This document shows, piece after piece, positions 1-5,983 of a DNA stretch of 11,044 nt. The notes beneath the pieces are model-generated. The model was not told the origin of the DNA. It saw only the letters and a program-made list of their open reading frames with translations, and searched no databases. The stretch lies in NCBI GenBank assembly GCA_025935595.1, contig JAICUZ010000060.1, positions 1 through 11,044 on the forward strand, given 5' to 3'. This DNA comes from Burkholderiales bacterium (GTDB lineage Bacteria > Actinomycetota > Thermoleophilia > Gaiellales > Gaiellaceae). How positions within the stretch are numbered: the first letter of the stretch is position 1; every line of letters begins with the position of its first letter. A program made the position numbers and the translations under genes.

Positions 1-191
1 CCCTGGACGCCGTCCATCGTGTCCTCGAAGCGCGCCTGCTCTTCCGTCTTGAAGAGTGGATGGTTCTCGAAGGGGTCGTCGGTCAGGTACCGCTCGAGCG
101 GCATCTCATGCTCGAGTGCTGCGTTCCGCCTCTTCAGCTCGAGATGCTCCTGAATGACCTGTGCGAACATCGACGAGGTGTCGACGGCCAT
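1..191 (-). CDS. Hypothetical protein, 3' part outside the window
   Basis: The reading frame is open on the minus strand to the left edge, so about 63 N-terminal residues are visible and the C-terminus is missing. I place the start at the ATG at 191 because AGGAGG lies 5 nt before it. A second in-frame ATG at 215 would add eight residues but has only a weak GGGAGA upstream. The visible protein is hydrophilic, begins MAVDTSSMFAQVIQEHLELK and has a charged, probably helical first half. Its second half is rich in acidic and aromatic residues (DDPFENHPLFKTEEQARFED). There is no signal peptide or membrane segment. I do not recognise the family and assign no function. It is divergent from the small basic protein gene to its right. 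Confidence 0.6.
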   Translation of the reverse strand, partial: MAVDTSSMFAQVIQEHLELKRRNAALEHEMPLERYLTDDPFENHPLFKTEEQARFEDTMDGVQ

Positions 192-232
192 GAAATCCTC
201 CTGCTCCGACGCCATTTTCTCCCAGCCGGAGG

Positions 233-261
233 ATGTTAGACGATCTTTCGAATCGTGAACA
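233..261 (-). promoter_or_regulatory. Candidate promoter of the leftmost gene
   Basis: Read on the minus strand, TAACAT (233-238) fits an actinobacterial -10 hexamer. TGTTCA (256-261) sits 17 bp upstream as a weak -35. The predicted transcript start, near 226, would leave a leader of about 35 nt containing the AGGAGG that favours the ATG at 191. This is pattern matching only. Confidence 0.28.
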
Positions 262-289
262 CCGACGGCCAGGCAGAATGGGCCGGGAC

Positions 290-475
290 ATGGCACGCGT
301 CAAGCTCAGCCGCCGCCTCGGCCCGGTCGGAACGGCCCTCACCCTCTGGGATCTCTGGCGCCGGCTGCCGAAGCGGCAGCGGAAGTGGGTCGCGTCACAA
401 GCTCGAAAGCACGGGCCGCGCCTGGCCAAGCAGGCAGTCGCCGCCCAGCGCGCCCGGCGCCGCAGGCGCCCGTGA
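290..475 (+). CDS. Small basic hypothetical protein
   Basis: A short, strongly basic protein of 61 aa if it starts at the ATG at 290 (MARVKLSRRLGPVG). It is 65 aa from the ATG at 278 or 80 aa from the ATG at 233. None of the three has a well-placed Shine-Dalgarno: GGAGG abuts the 233 start and AGG lies 4 nt before 278. The sequence has a WDLWRRLP stretch, a K/R-rich middle (QRKWVASQARKHGPR) and an arginine-rich tail, which suggests nucleic-acid binding or membrane-surface association. The compact, patterned composition looks like a real gene, and it fills the gap between a divergent gene and sucA. Its TGA at 473-475 lies 3 bp from the stop of convergent sucA. The function is unknown. Confidence 0.55.
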   Translation: MARVKLSRRLGPVGTALTLWDLWRRLPKRQRKWVASQARKHGPRLAKQAVAAQRARRRRRP

Positions 476-478
476 CCG

Positions 479-3310
479 TCAGCGCGTAACGGCTTCTCGG
501 ACGATCCGGTCCTGCTCGATCAGGTGCGCCGTCGGGTAGCCCTCGGACGGGCTGGCCCGCCACGGCCGACCGACGAAGCGGAGCCTGCGCCCAGAAGCGG
601 CTTCTTCGAGGCGATGGCGGATCGACCGCCACGGCCCCATGTTCTGCGGCTCCTCCTGCGCCCACACGACGTCCTCGAGCCAGGGATACGACCCGACCGC
701 CGCGGCGACCGCTTCGGTCGGGAACGGATAGAGCTGCTCGATCCGCGCGACGGCGACGGTGTCGGCCGCTGCGGCATACGCCTCGTGACCGACGATGTCG
801 TAGTACACCTTGCCGCTGCAGAGGACGAGCCGTCCCACGCGGCGCTTGTCCAGGCGCGCGTCGTCGATCACCGGCCGGAACCCGCCTCCGACGAACTCGC
901 CGATCGTCGACGTCGCGTCCTTGAGACGCAGTAGCCCCTTCGGCGTGACGGCGACGAGCGGCCGCGCCGTCGCGTCGAGGGCCTGCCGGCGCAAGAGATG
1001 GAAGTACTGCGCCGCGGTGGTGCAGTTCGCGACGCGCAAGTTCTCCTGTGCTGCGAGTTGCAGGAACCGCTCGAGTCGCGCGCTCGAATGCTCCGGCCCA
1101 TTGCCCTCGTAGCCGTGCGGCAGCAGCAGCGTGAGGCGAGACGTCTCGCGCCACTTCGACAGCCCGGAGGAGATGAACTGATCGATCACGACCTGTGCGC
1201 CGTTCGCGAAGTCGCCGTACTGCGCTTCCCACAGCACGAGCGCCTCCGGCGCCGCGGCCGAGTAGCCGTATTCGAAGCCGACGCACGCGTACTCGGAGAG
1301 CGGCGAGTTGAACACCTCGAACGACGCGGTCGCGTCATCGAGATGCTGCATCGGCGTGAATGTCTCCCCGGTGTGCGCGTCGTGCAGGACGAGGTGGCGC
1401 TGCGCGAACGTCCCGCGCTGAACGTCCTGGCCGGTGAGGCGCATCGGGATGCCTTCGACGAGCAGCGACGCGAACGCCAATGCTTCTGCATGCCCCCAGT
1501 CGATCCCTCCGCCGGTCATCGCGCCGCGCCGCCGCTCGAGCTGCCGCTCGAGCTTCGGGTGCACCGTGAAATCGTCGGGCGTGCGCAGCAGCTGCTCGTT
1601 CAGCTCCTCGAGCGTCGCGCTCGGCACCGCCGTGTCGATCGCCGCAGTCCCGGCATGGGAGACGGCGCCGTGGTCGATCTCCTGCGGCTCCGCGAAGGAC
1701 GCCTTGAGGCGGTCGTGCGCTGCACGCAGGGCCGTCTCGACATCGCTGACGAGGCCGTCAGCCTCCTCGCGTGTCATGACGCCTTCCTCGATCAGCTGTT
1801 CCTCGTAGAGCTCGCGCACGCTCGGGTGGGCGTTGATCTGCTCCACCATCAGCGGCTGCGTGTACGCGGCCTCGTCTTGCTCGTTGTGGCCGAAGCGGCG
1901 GTAACCGACGAGATCGATCACCACGTCCTGGCCGAAGCGGCGGCGGTACGCCATCGCGAGCCGTGCGGCGGCGATGGACGCCTCCGGGTCGTCGGCGTTG
2001 ACGTGGATGATCGGGCTGTCGAAGCCCTTCGCGAGGTCGGACGAGTAGCGCGTCGAGCGTCCGTCGCTCGGGTCGGTCGTGAACCCGATCTGGTTGTTCG
2101 TGATCAGGTGCAGCGTGCCGCCGGTCGAGTAGCCCTCGAGGTGATGCAGGTTGAACGTCTCCGCGACCACGCCTTGCCCCGCGAACGCGGCGTCGCCGTG
2201 CACCAGCACTGCGAGCGCGACCGATGGGTCGTGTGCGCCGTTCGCCGTCGAGCGGTCGGTCTGCTCCGCGCGCGTGCGTCCCTCGACGACGGGGTCGACC
2301 GCCTCGAGATGGCTCGGGTTCGCGACGAGGCGCACGCCGATCTTGCCGCTCGCCGTCGTGCGGGTGCCCGCGGCGGTGAGGTGGTACTTGACGTCGCCGG
2401 TTCCGCCCTCCGGATCGGCAGCGACCGCGTCGATCGTTCGCTCGCCTTCGAACTCGCGCAGGATGTACTCGTACGGCGTCCCGATCGTGTGTGCGAGGAC
2501 GTTCAGCCGGCCGCGGTGCGCCATCCCCAGGACCACGTCGTGCGCGCCCGCCTCGGCCGCGAGCTCGATCGTCTCGTCGAGCATCGGGATCATCACGTCG
2601 AGGCCCTCGATCGAGAACTGCTTCTGGCCGAGGAACCGCTTGCGTAGGAAGCGCTCCATCCCGTCCACCTCGCAGAGACGCCGGAACAGCGCCTTCTTCT
2701 CGTCGGCGGTGAGCGTCTGCCGGTACCGGCCGGATTCGATCGCCTGGCGCAGCCACACACGCTGCTGGTGGTCGGCGAGATGCTCGAGCTCGTACGCGAT
2801 CGTGCCGCAGTAGGTCTCCGCGAGCTGGGGCAGCACGTCGGCGAGCGTCTCGCCCGGCACGTGGACGCGAAGCACCGCGGCCGGAATCTGCGCCTGGAGC
2901 TCCGGCGTCAGCTTCGGCTCGAGTCGGAGCGGCTCGAGCGACGGATCGCCCACCGGCTCGGAGCCGAGCGGGTCGAGCCGCGCTGCGAGATGCCCGTGCG
3001 TGCGGTGCGCCTTGACGAGCGCCATCGCCGCGGCAACACCTCCGAGCAATCGCTCGTCGAGGGTCGAGGTCGTCGCGGGAACGGCCGGAGGAGCCTGCTG
3101 CGGCGATACCTCGACATCGCCGTTGCCGCCGTTCGACGGGAGCTTCTCGAGCAGCCGCGCGATGCCCGGGTGCGTCGCGACCAGCGCGGAATCCCCGCTC
3201 TCGAAGAGCGCGCGCCATTCCGACGGGACCGCCTCGGGGTTCTCGAGGTAGTCGTCGAGCAGCGCGCGCGCGTAGCCGGCGTTCAGGCCGTCGACGTCGT
3301 GCGTGCTCAC
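479..3310 (-). CDS. sucA: 2-oxoglutarate dehydrogenase E1 component (stand-alone type)
   Basis: The product is a thiamine-diphosphate enzyme that decarboxylates 2-oxoglutarate and passes the succinyl group to the E2 lipoyl domain in the TCA cycle. It is complete at 943 aa. The N-terminal E1o segment (GYARALLDDYLENPEAVPSEWRALF) is followed by the HGHLAARLDPLG region near 105-116. The ThDP-binding dehydrogenase domain includes GMAHRGRLNVLAHTIGTPYE (262-281), HGDAAFAGQGVV (371-382), NNQIGFTT (405-412) and RRFGHNEQDE (471-480). The transketolase-like domain includes TGQDVQRGTFAQRH (626-639), EAQYGDFANGAQ (695-706) and PHGYEGNGPEHSSAR (731-745). Length and order match the E. coli-type E1 (about 930 aa). 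The E2 catalytic domain fused to the N-terminus in mycobacterial and corynebacterial OdhA/KGD (about 1,230 aa) is absent. The start is GTG at 3310 with no good Shine-Dalgarno. No E2 or E3 gene is in the window. Confidence 0.97.
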   Translation of the reverse strand: MSTHDVDGLNAGYARALLDDYLENPEAVPSEWRALFESGDSALVATHPGIARLLEKLPSNGGNGDVEVSPQQAPPAVPATTSTLDERLLGGVAAAMALVKAHRTHGHLAARLDPLGSEPVGDPSLEPLRLEPKLTPELQAQIPAAVLRVHVPGETLADVLPQLAETYCGTIAYELEHLADHQQRVWLRQAIESGRYRQTLTADEKKALFRRLCEVDGMERFLRKRFLGQKQFSIEGLDVMIPMLDETIELAAEAGAHDVVLGMAHRGRLNVLAHTIGTPYEYILREFEGERTIDAVAADPEGGTGDVKYHLTAAGTRTTASGKIGVRLVANPSHLEAVDPVVEGRTRAEQTDRSTANGAHDPSVALAVLVHGDAAFAGQGVVAETFNLHHLEGYSTGGTLHLITNNQIGFTTDPSDGRSTRYSSDLAKGFDSPIIHVNADDPEASIAAARLAMAYRRRFGQDVVIDLVGYRRFGHNEQDEAAYTQPLMVEQINAHPSVRELYEEQLIEEGVMTREEADGLVSDVETALRAAHDRLKASFAEPQEIDHGAVSHAGTAAIDTAVPSATLEELNEQLLRTPDDFTVHPKLERQLERRRGAMTGGGIDWGHAEALAFASLLVEGIPMRLTGQDVQRGTFAQRHLVLHDAHTGETFTPMQHLDDATASFEVFNSPLSEYACVGFEYGYSAAAPEALVLWEAQYGDFANGAQVVIDQFISSGLSKWRETSRLTLLLPHGYEGNGPEHSSARLERFLQLAAQENLRVANCTTAAQYFHLLRRQALDATARPLVAVTPKGLLRLKDATSTIGEFVGGGFRPVIDDARLDKRRVGRLVLCSGKVYYDIVGHEAYAAAADTVAVARIEQLYPFPTEAVAAAVGSYPWLEDVVWAQEEPQNMGPWRSIRHRLEEAASGRRLRFVGRPWRASPSEGYPTAHLIEQDRIVREAVTR

Positions 3311-3344
3311 CCCTGTGTTGTACCAGGGGCACTTCAGGTGTCCT
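3310..3344 (-). promoter_or_regulatory. Candidate sucA promoter with inverted repeat at the start codon
   Basis: Read on the minus strand, AGGACA (3339-3344), a 16-bp spacer and TACAAC (3317-3322) resemble -35 and -10 boxes. The -10 ends 6 nt before the GTG start, which would give a leaderless mRNA. An inverted repeat CCCCTG/CAGGGG (arms 3324-3329 and 3310-3315, 8-nt loop) overlaps the -10 and touches the GTG. If transcription instead reads through from the upstream small genes, this hairpin would mask the start codon. Both readings are inferences, and the final base of the -10 is not the usual T. Confidence 0.3.
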
Positions 3345-3358
3345 TCCCTAAGAGGCCT

Positions 3359-3619
3359 CTAATACAGGGGATGGTGCGTGATGACCTGCAGCGCGGCGCC
3401 GGCGACGAAGCAGATGCCGGTCACCGCGAACCCGATCTTGACCAGGCGCTGCTGGTCGCGGCTCATCACGGTCGCGACGACGAGCAGGACGACGGCGACC
3501 GGGACAAGCCGGAACGGTCGGTAGAAGAGCTCCAGGAAGCCGATGAACAGGCCGGACGCGGCGAGGAACCCGGCGACTGCTTCGGCGGGCCGGATCGAGT
3601 CGCGTGTCGTCGAGCTCAC
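3359..3619 (-). CDS. Small three-helix membrane protein
   Basis: An 86-aa hydrophobic protein with about three predicted membrane segments, near residues 14-33, 37-52 and 61-80. Short polar connectors lie between them (YRPFR, SRDQQR), and it ends ALQVITHHPLY. It starts with GTG at 3619. This overlaps the TGA of the preceding gene by four bases (GTGA), so translation is probably coupled. There is no independent Shine-Dalgarno. Its stop lies 48 bp upstream of sucA in the same direction. I do not recognise the family. A role linked to respiration or 2-oxoglutarate metabolism would be a guess from position alone. Confidence 0.75.
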   Translation of the reverse strand: MSSTTRDSIRPAEAVAGFLAASGLFIGFLELFYRPFRLVPVAVVLLVVATVMSRDQQRLVKIGFAVTGICFVAGAALQVITHHPLY

Positions 3620-3864
3620 GTCGACAGCTTATCGCGCCGGGCCCGCTGCACCCGGGCGGAGTCGCGCGAGCCGTGCGGGCCGCCGCGTCGCGGGCGTGGG
3701 CTCTCGGGCCGGCGCCACGGCCGCCAGATCGAGAAGTCCTGTTGCTCGTCGACGTCCGGCTCCGGCTCGGCCTTGATCGCGTACCACACGACGAATCCGA
3801 GGTACACGATCGGAAGCTTGAGCGCGAGCATCAGGAAGACGAACCCCCACGCTTCACCCGACAT
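3616..3864 (-). CDS. Single-pass membrane protein with a basic C-terminal tail
   Basis: An 82-aa protein starting MSGEAWGFVFLMLALKLPIV. One membrane helix spans roughly residues 7-29. An acidic, proline-containing stretch (KAEPEPDVDEQQD) follows, then an Arg/Pro/Gly-rich tail of about 35 residues. The positive-inside rule puts the tail in the cytoplasm. The start is ATG at 3864, with no Shine-Dalgarno but a good -10-like TACAAT 6 nt upstream, so it is probably the leaderless first gene of a small operon. Its TGA overlaps the GTG of the three-helix protein by four bases. The function is unknown. A competing longer frame through this region reads antisense-like composition and is rejected. Confidence 0.7.
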   Translation of the reverse strand: MSGEAWGFVFLMLALKLPIVYLGFVVWYAIKAEPEPDVDEQQDFSIWRPWRRPESPRPRRGGPHGSRDSARVQRARRDKLST

Positions 3865-3870
3865 CCGCCG

Positions 3871-3897
3871 ATTGTACCCACGCCCGTCGCCGGTGAA
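3871..3897 (-). promoter_or_regulatory. Candidate leaderless promoter before the 3864 start
   Basis: On the minus strand, TACAAT (3871-3876) is a near-consensus -10 hexamer ending exactly 6 nt before the ATG at 3864, the geometry of leaderless actinobacterial transcripts. A poor -35 candidate, TTCACC (3892-3897), lies 15 bp further upstream. The gene has no Shine-Dalgarno, which agrees with this reading. Confidence 0.45.
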
Positions 3898-3916
3898 TCC
3901 AATCGCGAGAGCCCTC

Positions 3917-4726
3917 TTAGAAGAGCATGTAGCCCGAGGGCGCCAGCGCAGTCGGCGCTTCGGCGCCCGGCGAGAGGAGCACGAGACCGGGAACGGGGCC
4001 GAGCCGGAGCTCTGCGCGCAGCGCGACCTCCACGAGCTCGCGCGCCGACCCCGGGACCCTGACGCGGACCGCCCCTTCGCTTCGCGCAAGCTCTGCCGCG
4101 AGCGCGCGTGCAGCGGCTGCCGAGGTCGTGCCGGCGACCGGCCCGATGTCGCCACGCGGAAACGCGTACGAGTAGGCGTCGCCCCATTCGGTTCGCCGTG
4201 CATGCAGCTCCCAGTACCGATGGTCGATCGTCCGATCGAACCCGTAGGCCACCGCGTCGATCGCCGCGAGGTCGGCGCGCGCCTCCGCGGCACCGGCCGA
4301 GAGGCGCGGTACGCCCTCGAATGTCAGGAGCGGCGTCGCCGGAACGAGGCCGCGCCGGCCGTAGAGGACGTTCGACACCGGCTGGATCGCATCCGTCACG
4401 GTTCGCCGGCGACGCGCGTCACCCCAGACGGCGTCGAGCAGCATCGACCCCACGCCCCGCCCCTGCGCGCGCCCGCGGACGAACAGGCAGGCCAGGAACC
4501 AGTCGTCGCCGCGCGACCACGCCGAGCCGAAGCCGATCACCTCGTCGCTCTCCTCCGCGACGTACCCGACACCCGTCGCGAGAACGTGGCGTTGGAGATT
4601 CGCGAACCCTTCGACCGACGGCGACGGCGTGTCGAAGCCTCGTGGCCCGAAGACCGTGTCGACGGCGTCGACAAAGGTCGCGTACAGCGCGGGCAGGTCG
4701 CCGTCGGTCGTGGGGCGAAGCTCCAC
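3917..4726 (-). CDS. GNAT-family N-acetyltransferase, two-domain type
   Basis: A 269-aa protein of the GNAT superfamily, whose members move an acetyl group from acetyl-CoA to an amine. The substrate cannot be read from the sequence. The first half is a GNAT fold: MELRPTTDGDLPALYATFVD at the start, GYVAEESDEVIGFGSAW (54-70) as the central strands, and RAQGRGVGSMLLDA (86-99) carrying the R-x-x-G-x-G acetyl-CoA pyrophosphate loop. The second half (about 150-269) looks like a degenerate second GNAT-like domain: YGFDRTIDHRYWELHARRTE, a small-residue helix, and the terminal APTALAPSGYMLF. The start is GTG at 4726; an in-frame stop at 4742-4744 leaves no other start. There is no Shine-Dalgarno, but a TAGTGT hexamer lies 7 nt upstream. 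Family confidence is high. Confidence 0.88.
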   Translation of the reverse strand: MELRPTTDGDLPALYATFVDAVDTVFGPRGFDTPSPSVEGFANLQRHVLATGVGYVAEESDEVIGFGSAWSRGDDWFLACLFVRGRAQGRGVGSMLLDAVWGDARRRRTVTDAIQPVSNVLYGRRGLVPATPLLTFEGVPRLSAGAAEARADLAAIDAVAYGFDRTIDHRYWELHARRTEWGDAYSYAFPRGDIGPVAGTTSAAAARALAAELARSEGAVRVRVPGSARELVEVALRAELRLGPVPGLVLLSPGAEAPTALAPSGYMLF

Positions 4727-4733
4727 GACCGCG

Positions 4734-4760
4734 ACACTAGTTCAGGTCACCGGAATGCAA
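4734..4760 (-). promoter_or_regulatory. Candidate leaderless promoter of the GNAT gene
   Basis: Minus-strand TAGTGT (4734-4739) fits TANNNT and ends 7 nt before the GTG start. TTGCAT (4755-4760) lies 15 bp upstream as a weak -35, inside the end of the 32-aa peptide gene. The 20-bp gap between the two genes has no Shine-Dalgarno. Confidence 0.35.
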
Positions 4761-4845
4761 GTGAGACGGCGATCTGCAGCGTGAGCGCGAGGACCGCCCA
4801 CACGGCCGCGATGATCGCGAGTCGCTTGCACCACGTGTCCTTCAT
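4747..4845 (-). CDS. 32-residue single-helix membrane peptide
   Basis: A 32-aa frame beginning MKDTWCKRLA with one hydrophobic helix over about residues 9-30 (AIIAAVWAVLALTLQIAVSL) and a short basic end. Its ATG overlaps the TGA of the upstream secreted-protein gene by one base (TGATG), a classic coupling arrangement, which is the main reason to call it. No separate Shine-Dalgarno is visible. The N-terminus (K2, K7, R8 before the helix) predicts a cytoplasmic N-terminus. It could be a membrane partner or stability factor for the secreted protein, but that is inference. It could also be chance, though hydrophobic frames this clean are unusual in such GC-rich DNA. Confidence 0.55.
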   Translation of the reverse strand: MKDTWCKRLAIIAAVWAVLALTLQIAVSLAFR

Positions 4846-5270
4846 CAGCCGTCGATGGTCGGCACGGTGAGACCGACAACATCGGTGTTGTTGTAGATGT
4901 GCAGGGTATTGACCGTCCATTGGGCGTGAGCTTCGAACGTCGCCCACGTGTTGCCGACGCCTCCACCCGTCTTCCAGGCGACGGTCGGAGAGCACGAGAC
5001 CAGTCCGGCGGCATCGCAGTAGTGCGCGACGATCGAGATGCTCGTGATGACGCCGAGGCGCTTGCAGTACGAGACGACGAGGACGTGCCTGATCGAATAG
5101 ACCAGCCAGGCGCTCGACGTGTGCGTCGCCGAGATCGTCTTGCAGCCGGTGTACCCGCCGCCGGGGTCGCACGTCGCCCCGCACGCCACCGGCGGGCCGT
5201 TCGACGCCGCTGCGGAACCGCCGAACGCCAGCATCGCCACGAGCACGAGCAGTAGAGAAGCCCTGCGCAC
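4845..5270 (-). CDS. Secreted six-cysteine hypothetical protein
   Basis: A 141-aa protein with a clear Sec signal peptide: basic MRRAS, a hydrophobic core LLLVLVAMLAFGG, and likely signal-peptidase I cleavage after SAAA (about residue 22 or 23). The mature part has six cysteines (residues 30, 34, 43, 69, 85, 93), which could form three disulfides outside the cell. The chain then becomes Cys-free and beta-like (WATFEAHAQWTVNTLHIYNN). The start is GTG at 5270, supported by a strong AAAGGAG 6 nt upstream. Its stop overlaps the start of the 32-aa membrane peptide gene, so the two are probably co-translated. I do not recognise the family and see no enzymatic motif. The inverted repeat at its promoter suggests regulated expression. 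Confidence 0.8.
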   Translation of the reverse strand: MRRASLLLVLVAMLAFGGSAAASNGPPVACGATCDPGGGYTGCKTISATHTSSAWLVYSIRHVLVVSYCKRLGVITSISIVAHYCDAAGLVSCSPTVAWKTGGGVGNTWATFEAHAQWTVNTLHIYNNTDVVGLTVPTIDG

Positions 5271-5283
5271 GTTTCACTCCTTT

Positions 5284-5329
5284 CGTTGTCGTTTGAGACA
5301 ACGGTACGTGCGGCTCGCGAACGTGTCTG
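5284..5329 (-). promoter_or_regulatory. Promoter with operator-like inverted repeat for the secreted-protein gene
   Basis: Read on the minus strand, CAGACA (5324-5329), a 17-bp spacer and TACCGT (5301-5306) form a plausible promoter. A perfect inverted repeat, CGTTGTC-GTTTGA-GACAACG (5284-5303, 7-bp arms, 6-bp centre), overlaps the -10 and the predicted start of transcription. It ends just before the AAAGGAG Shine-Dalgarno. It could be a repressor operator or a leader hairpin near the ribosome-binding site. The repeat is seen directly; the function is inferred. Confidence 0.5.
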
Positions 5330-5363
5330 TGCCGACTCTGCGCCGATTGTGTGCCGGAGGGGC

Positions 5364-5912
5364 CTAATGGTGCGGGTGCGCCGGGTAGAGCTGGTGACGC
5401 TGGCGATACGCGTTCACCTTGGCGCGATTGCCGCAGCTCTCCATCGAGCACCACGCTCGTGACTTGTTCTTCGACGTGTCGAGAAACGCCCAGCGGCAGT
5501 CCTCTGCCTTGCATGCCTTCATGCGCTCCCAGATGCCGTCGACCATCTCGTCATAGACCTCGACGAGGATCCGGCCGATCGCGCCGCGCACGCCGCCGAC
5601 GGTCGGCTCGACGCGTGGGCACGTCGGGTCGAAGCGGAGCTCGAGGCCGGCCCGGCGTGCTGCGGCGTCGATTTCGCCCTTCGCCGCTTCGAGATCGACC
5701 TCGATCCCGACCTTCGCCGACAACAGGTCGCGCAGGGCCTCCCGGACACGCACCGCTTCGGCGAGGTCGGTTTCCGTGACGGGGGCGCCCGGTTCGAGCA
5801 GCCCATGCGTACCGAGCCAGGCGATCAGCTGCTCCGGCGTCCGGAGGTCCTCCACGGCCGGGCGAAGCTCACGGGAGTTGACGAAGTCTTGGACGAGCTC
5901 GGTGTTCACCAT
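5364..5912 (-). CDS. CGNR zinc-finger protein
   Basis: A 182-aa protein with the C-terminal CGNR zinc finger. C134-x4-C139 and C155-x4-C160 are the likely zinc ligands, with CGNR at 160-163 followed by AKVNAYRQR. The N-terminal region matches the stress-associated ABATE-type layout of this family: NTELVQDFVNSREL, then LRTPEQLIAWL and LAEAVRVREALRDLL. Such proteins are generally taken as transcriptional regulators, though few have been characterised. The C-terminus is His-rich (HPHH). The start is ATG at 5912 with AAGG a few bases upstream. The upstream region carries an extended -10 and several GTWAC motifs, consistent with self-regulation. It is divergent from the small gene at 5984. The family call is firm; the regulatory role is inferred. 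Confidence 0.9.
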   Translation of the reverse strand: MVNTELVQDFVNSRELRPAVEDLRTPEQLIAWLGTHGLLEPGAPVTETDLAEAVRVREALRDLLSAKVGIEVDLEAAKGEIDAAARRAGLELRFDPTCPRVEPTVGGVRGAIGRILVEVYDEMVDGIWERMKACKAEDCRWAFLDTSKNKSRAWCSMESCGNRAKVNAYRQRHQLYPAHPHH

Positions 5913-5928
5913 TCACCTTGCTTAGGAG

Positions 5929-5962
5929 GTTACGTAACTGGTAACATCATATCACTGGTTAC
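5929..5962. promoter_or_regulatory. Divergent promoter region with four GTWAC motifs
   Basis: The 71-bp gap between the divergent genes contains a perfect 10-bp palindrome GTTACGTAAC (5929-5938), then GTAAC (5941-5945) and GTTAC (5958-5962). On the minus strand TGATATGAT (5946-5954) is an extended -10 for the CGNR gene, placing its transcript start near the 10-bp palindrome. On the plus strand TAACAT (5942-5947) with TTGCTT (5918-5923, 18-bp spacer) could serve the 5984 gene. The overlap of both -10 elements with repeated GTWAC half-sites suggests one regulator controlling both genes. Confidence 0.45.
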
Positions 5963-5983
5963 ACGAGCCTTGGGAGGCCCAAC

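Noticed and set aside
1535..1555. Repeated CTCGAGCTGCCGCTCGAGCT-like sequence in sucA
   Set aside because: It encodes a repeated LER motif in a helix using favoured codons; ordinary coding repetition.
998..2647. Long plus-strand open frame (549 codons) opposite sucA
   Set aside because: It is antisense to a clearly conserved E1 enzyme. Its composition (Arg, Val, Leu, Asp, Glu rich, low motif content) is typical of the mirror frame in high-GC DNA.
3351..3360. Palindrome AGAGGCCTCT next to the stop of the three-helix protein gene
   Set aside because: It has no loop and no T-tract, so it is a poor terminator. A 10-bp palindrome of this kind can arise by chance, and I found no second copy.
2768..4870. 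Plus-strand open frame of 700 codons
   Set aside because: It runs antisense across sucA, two small membrane genes and the GNAT gene, each with better coding evidence. The translation is Arg-rich and featureless.
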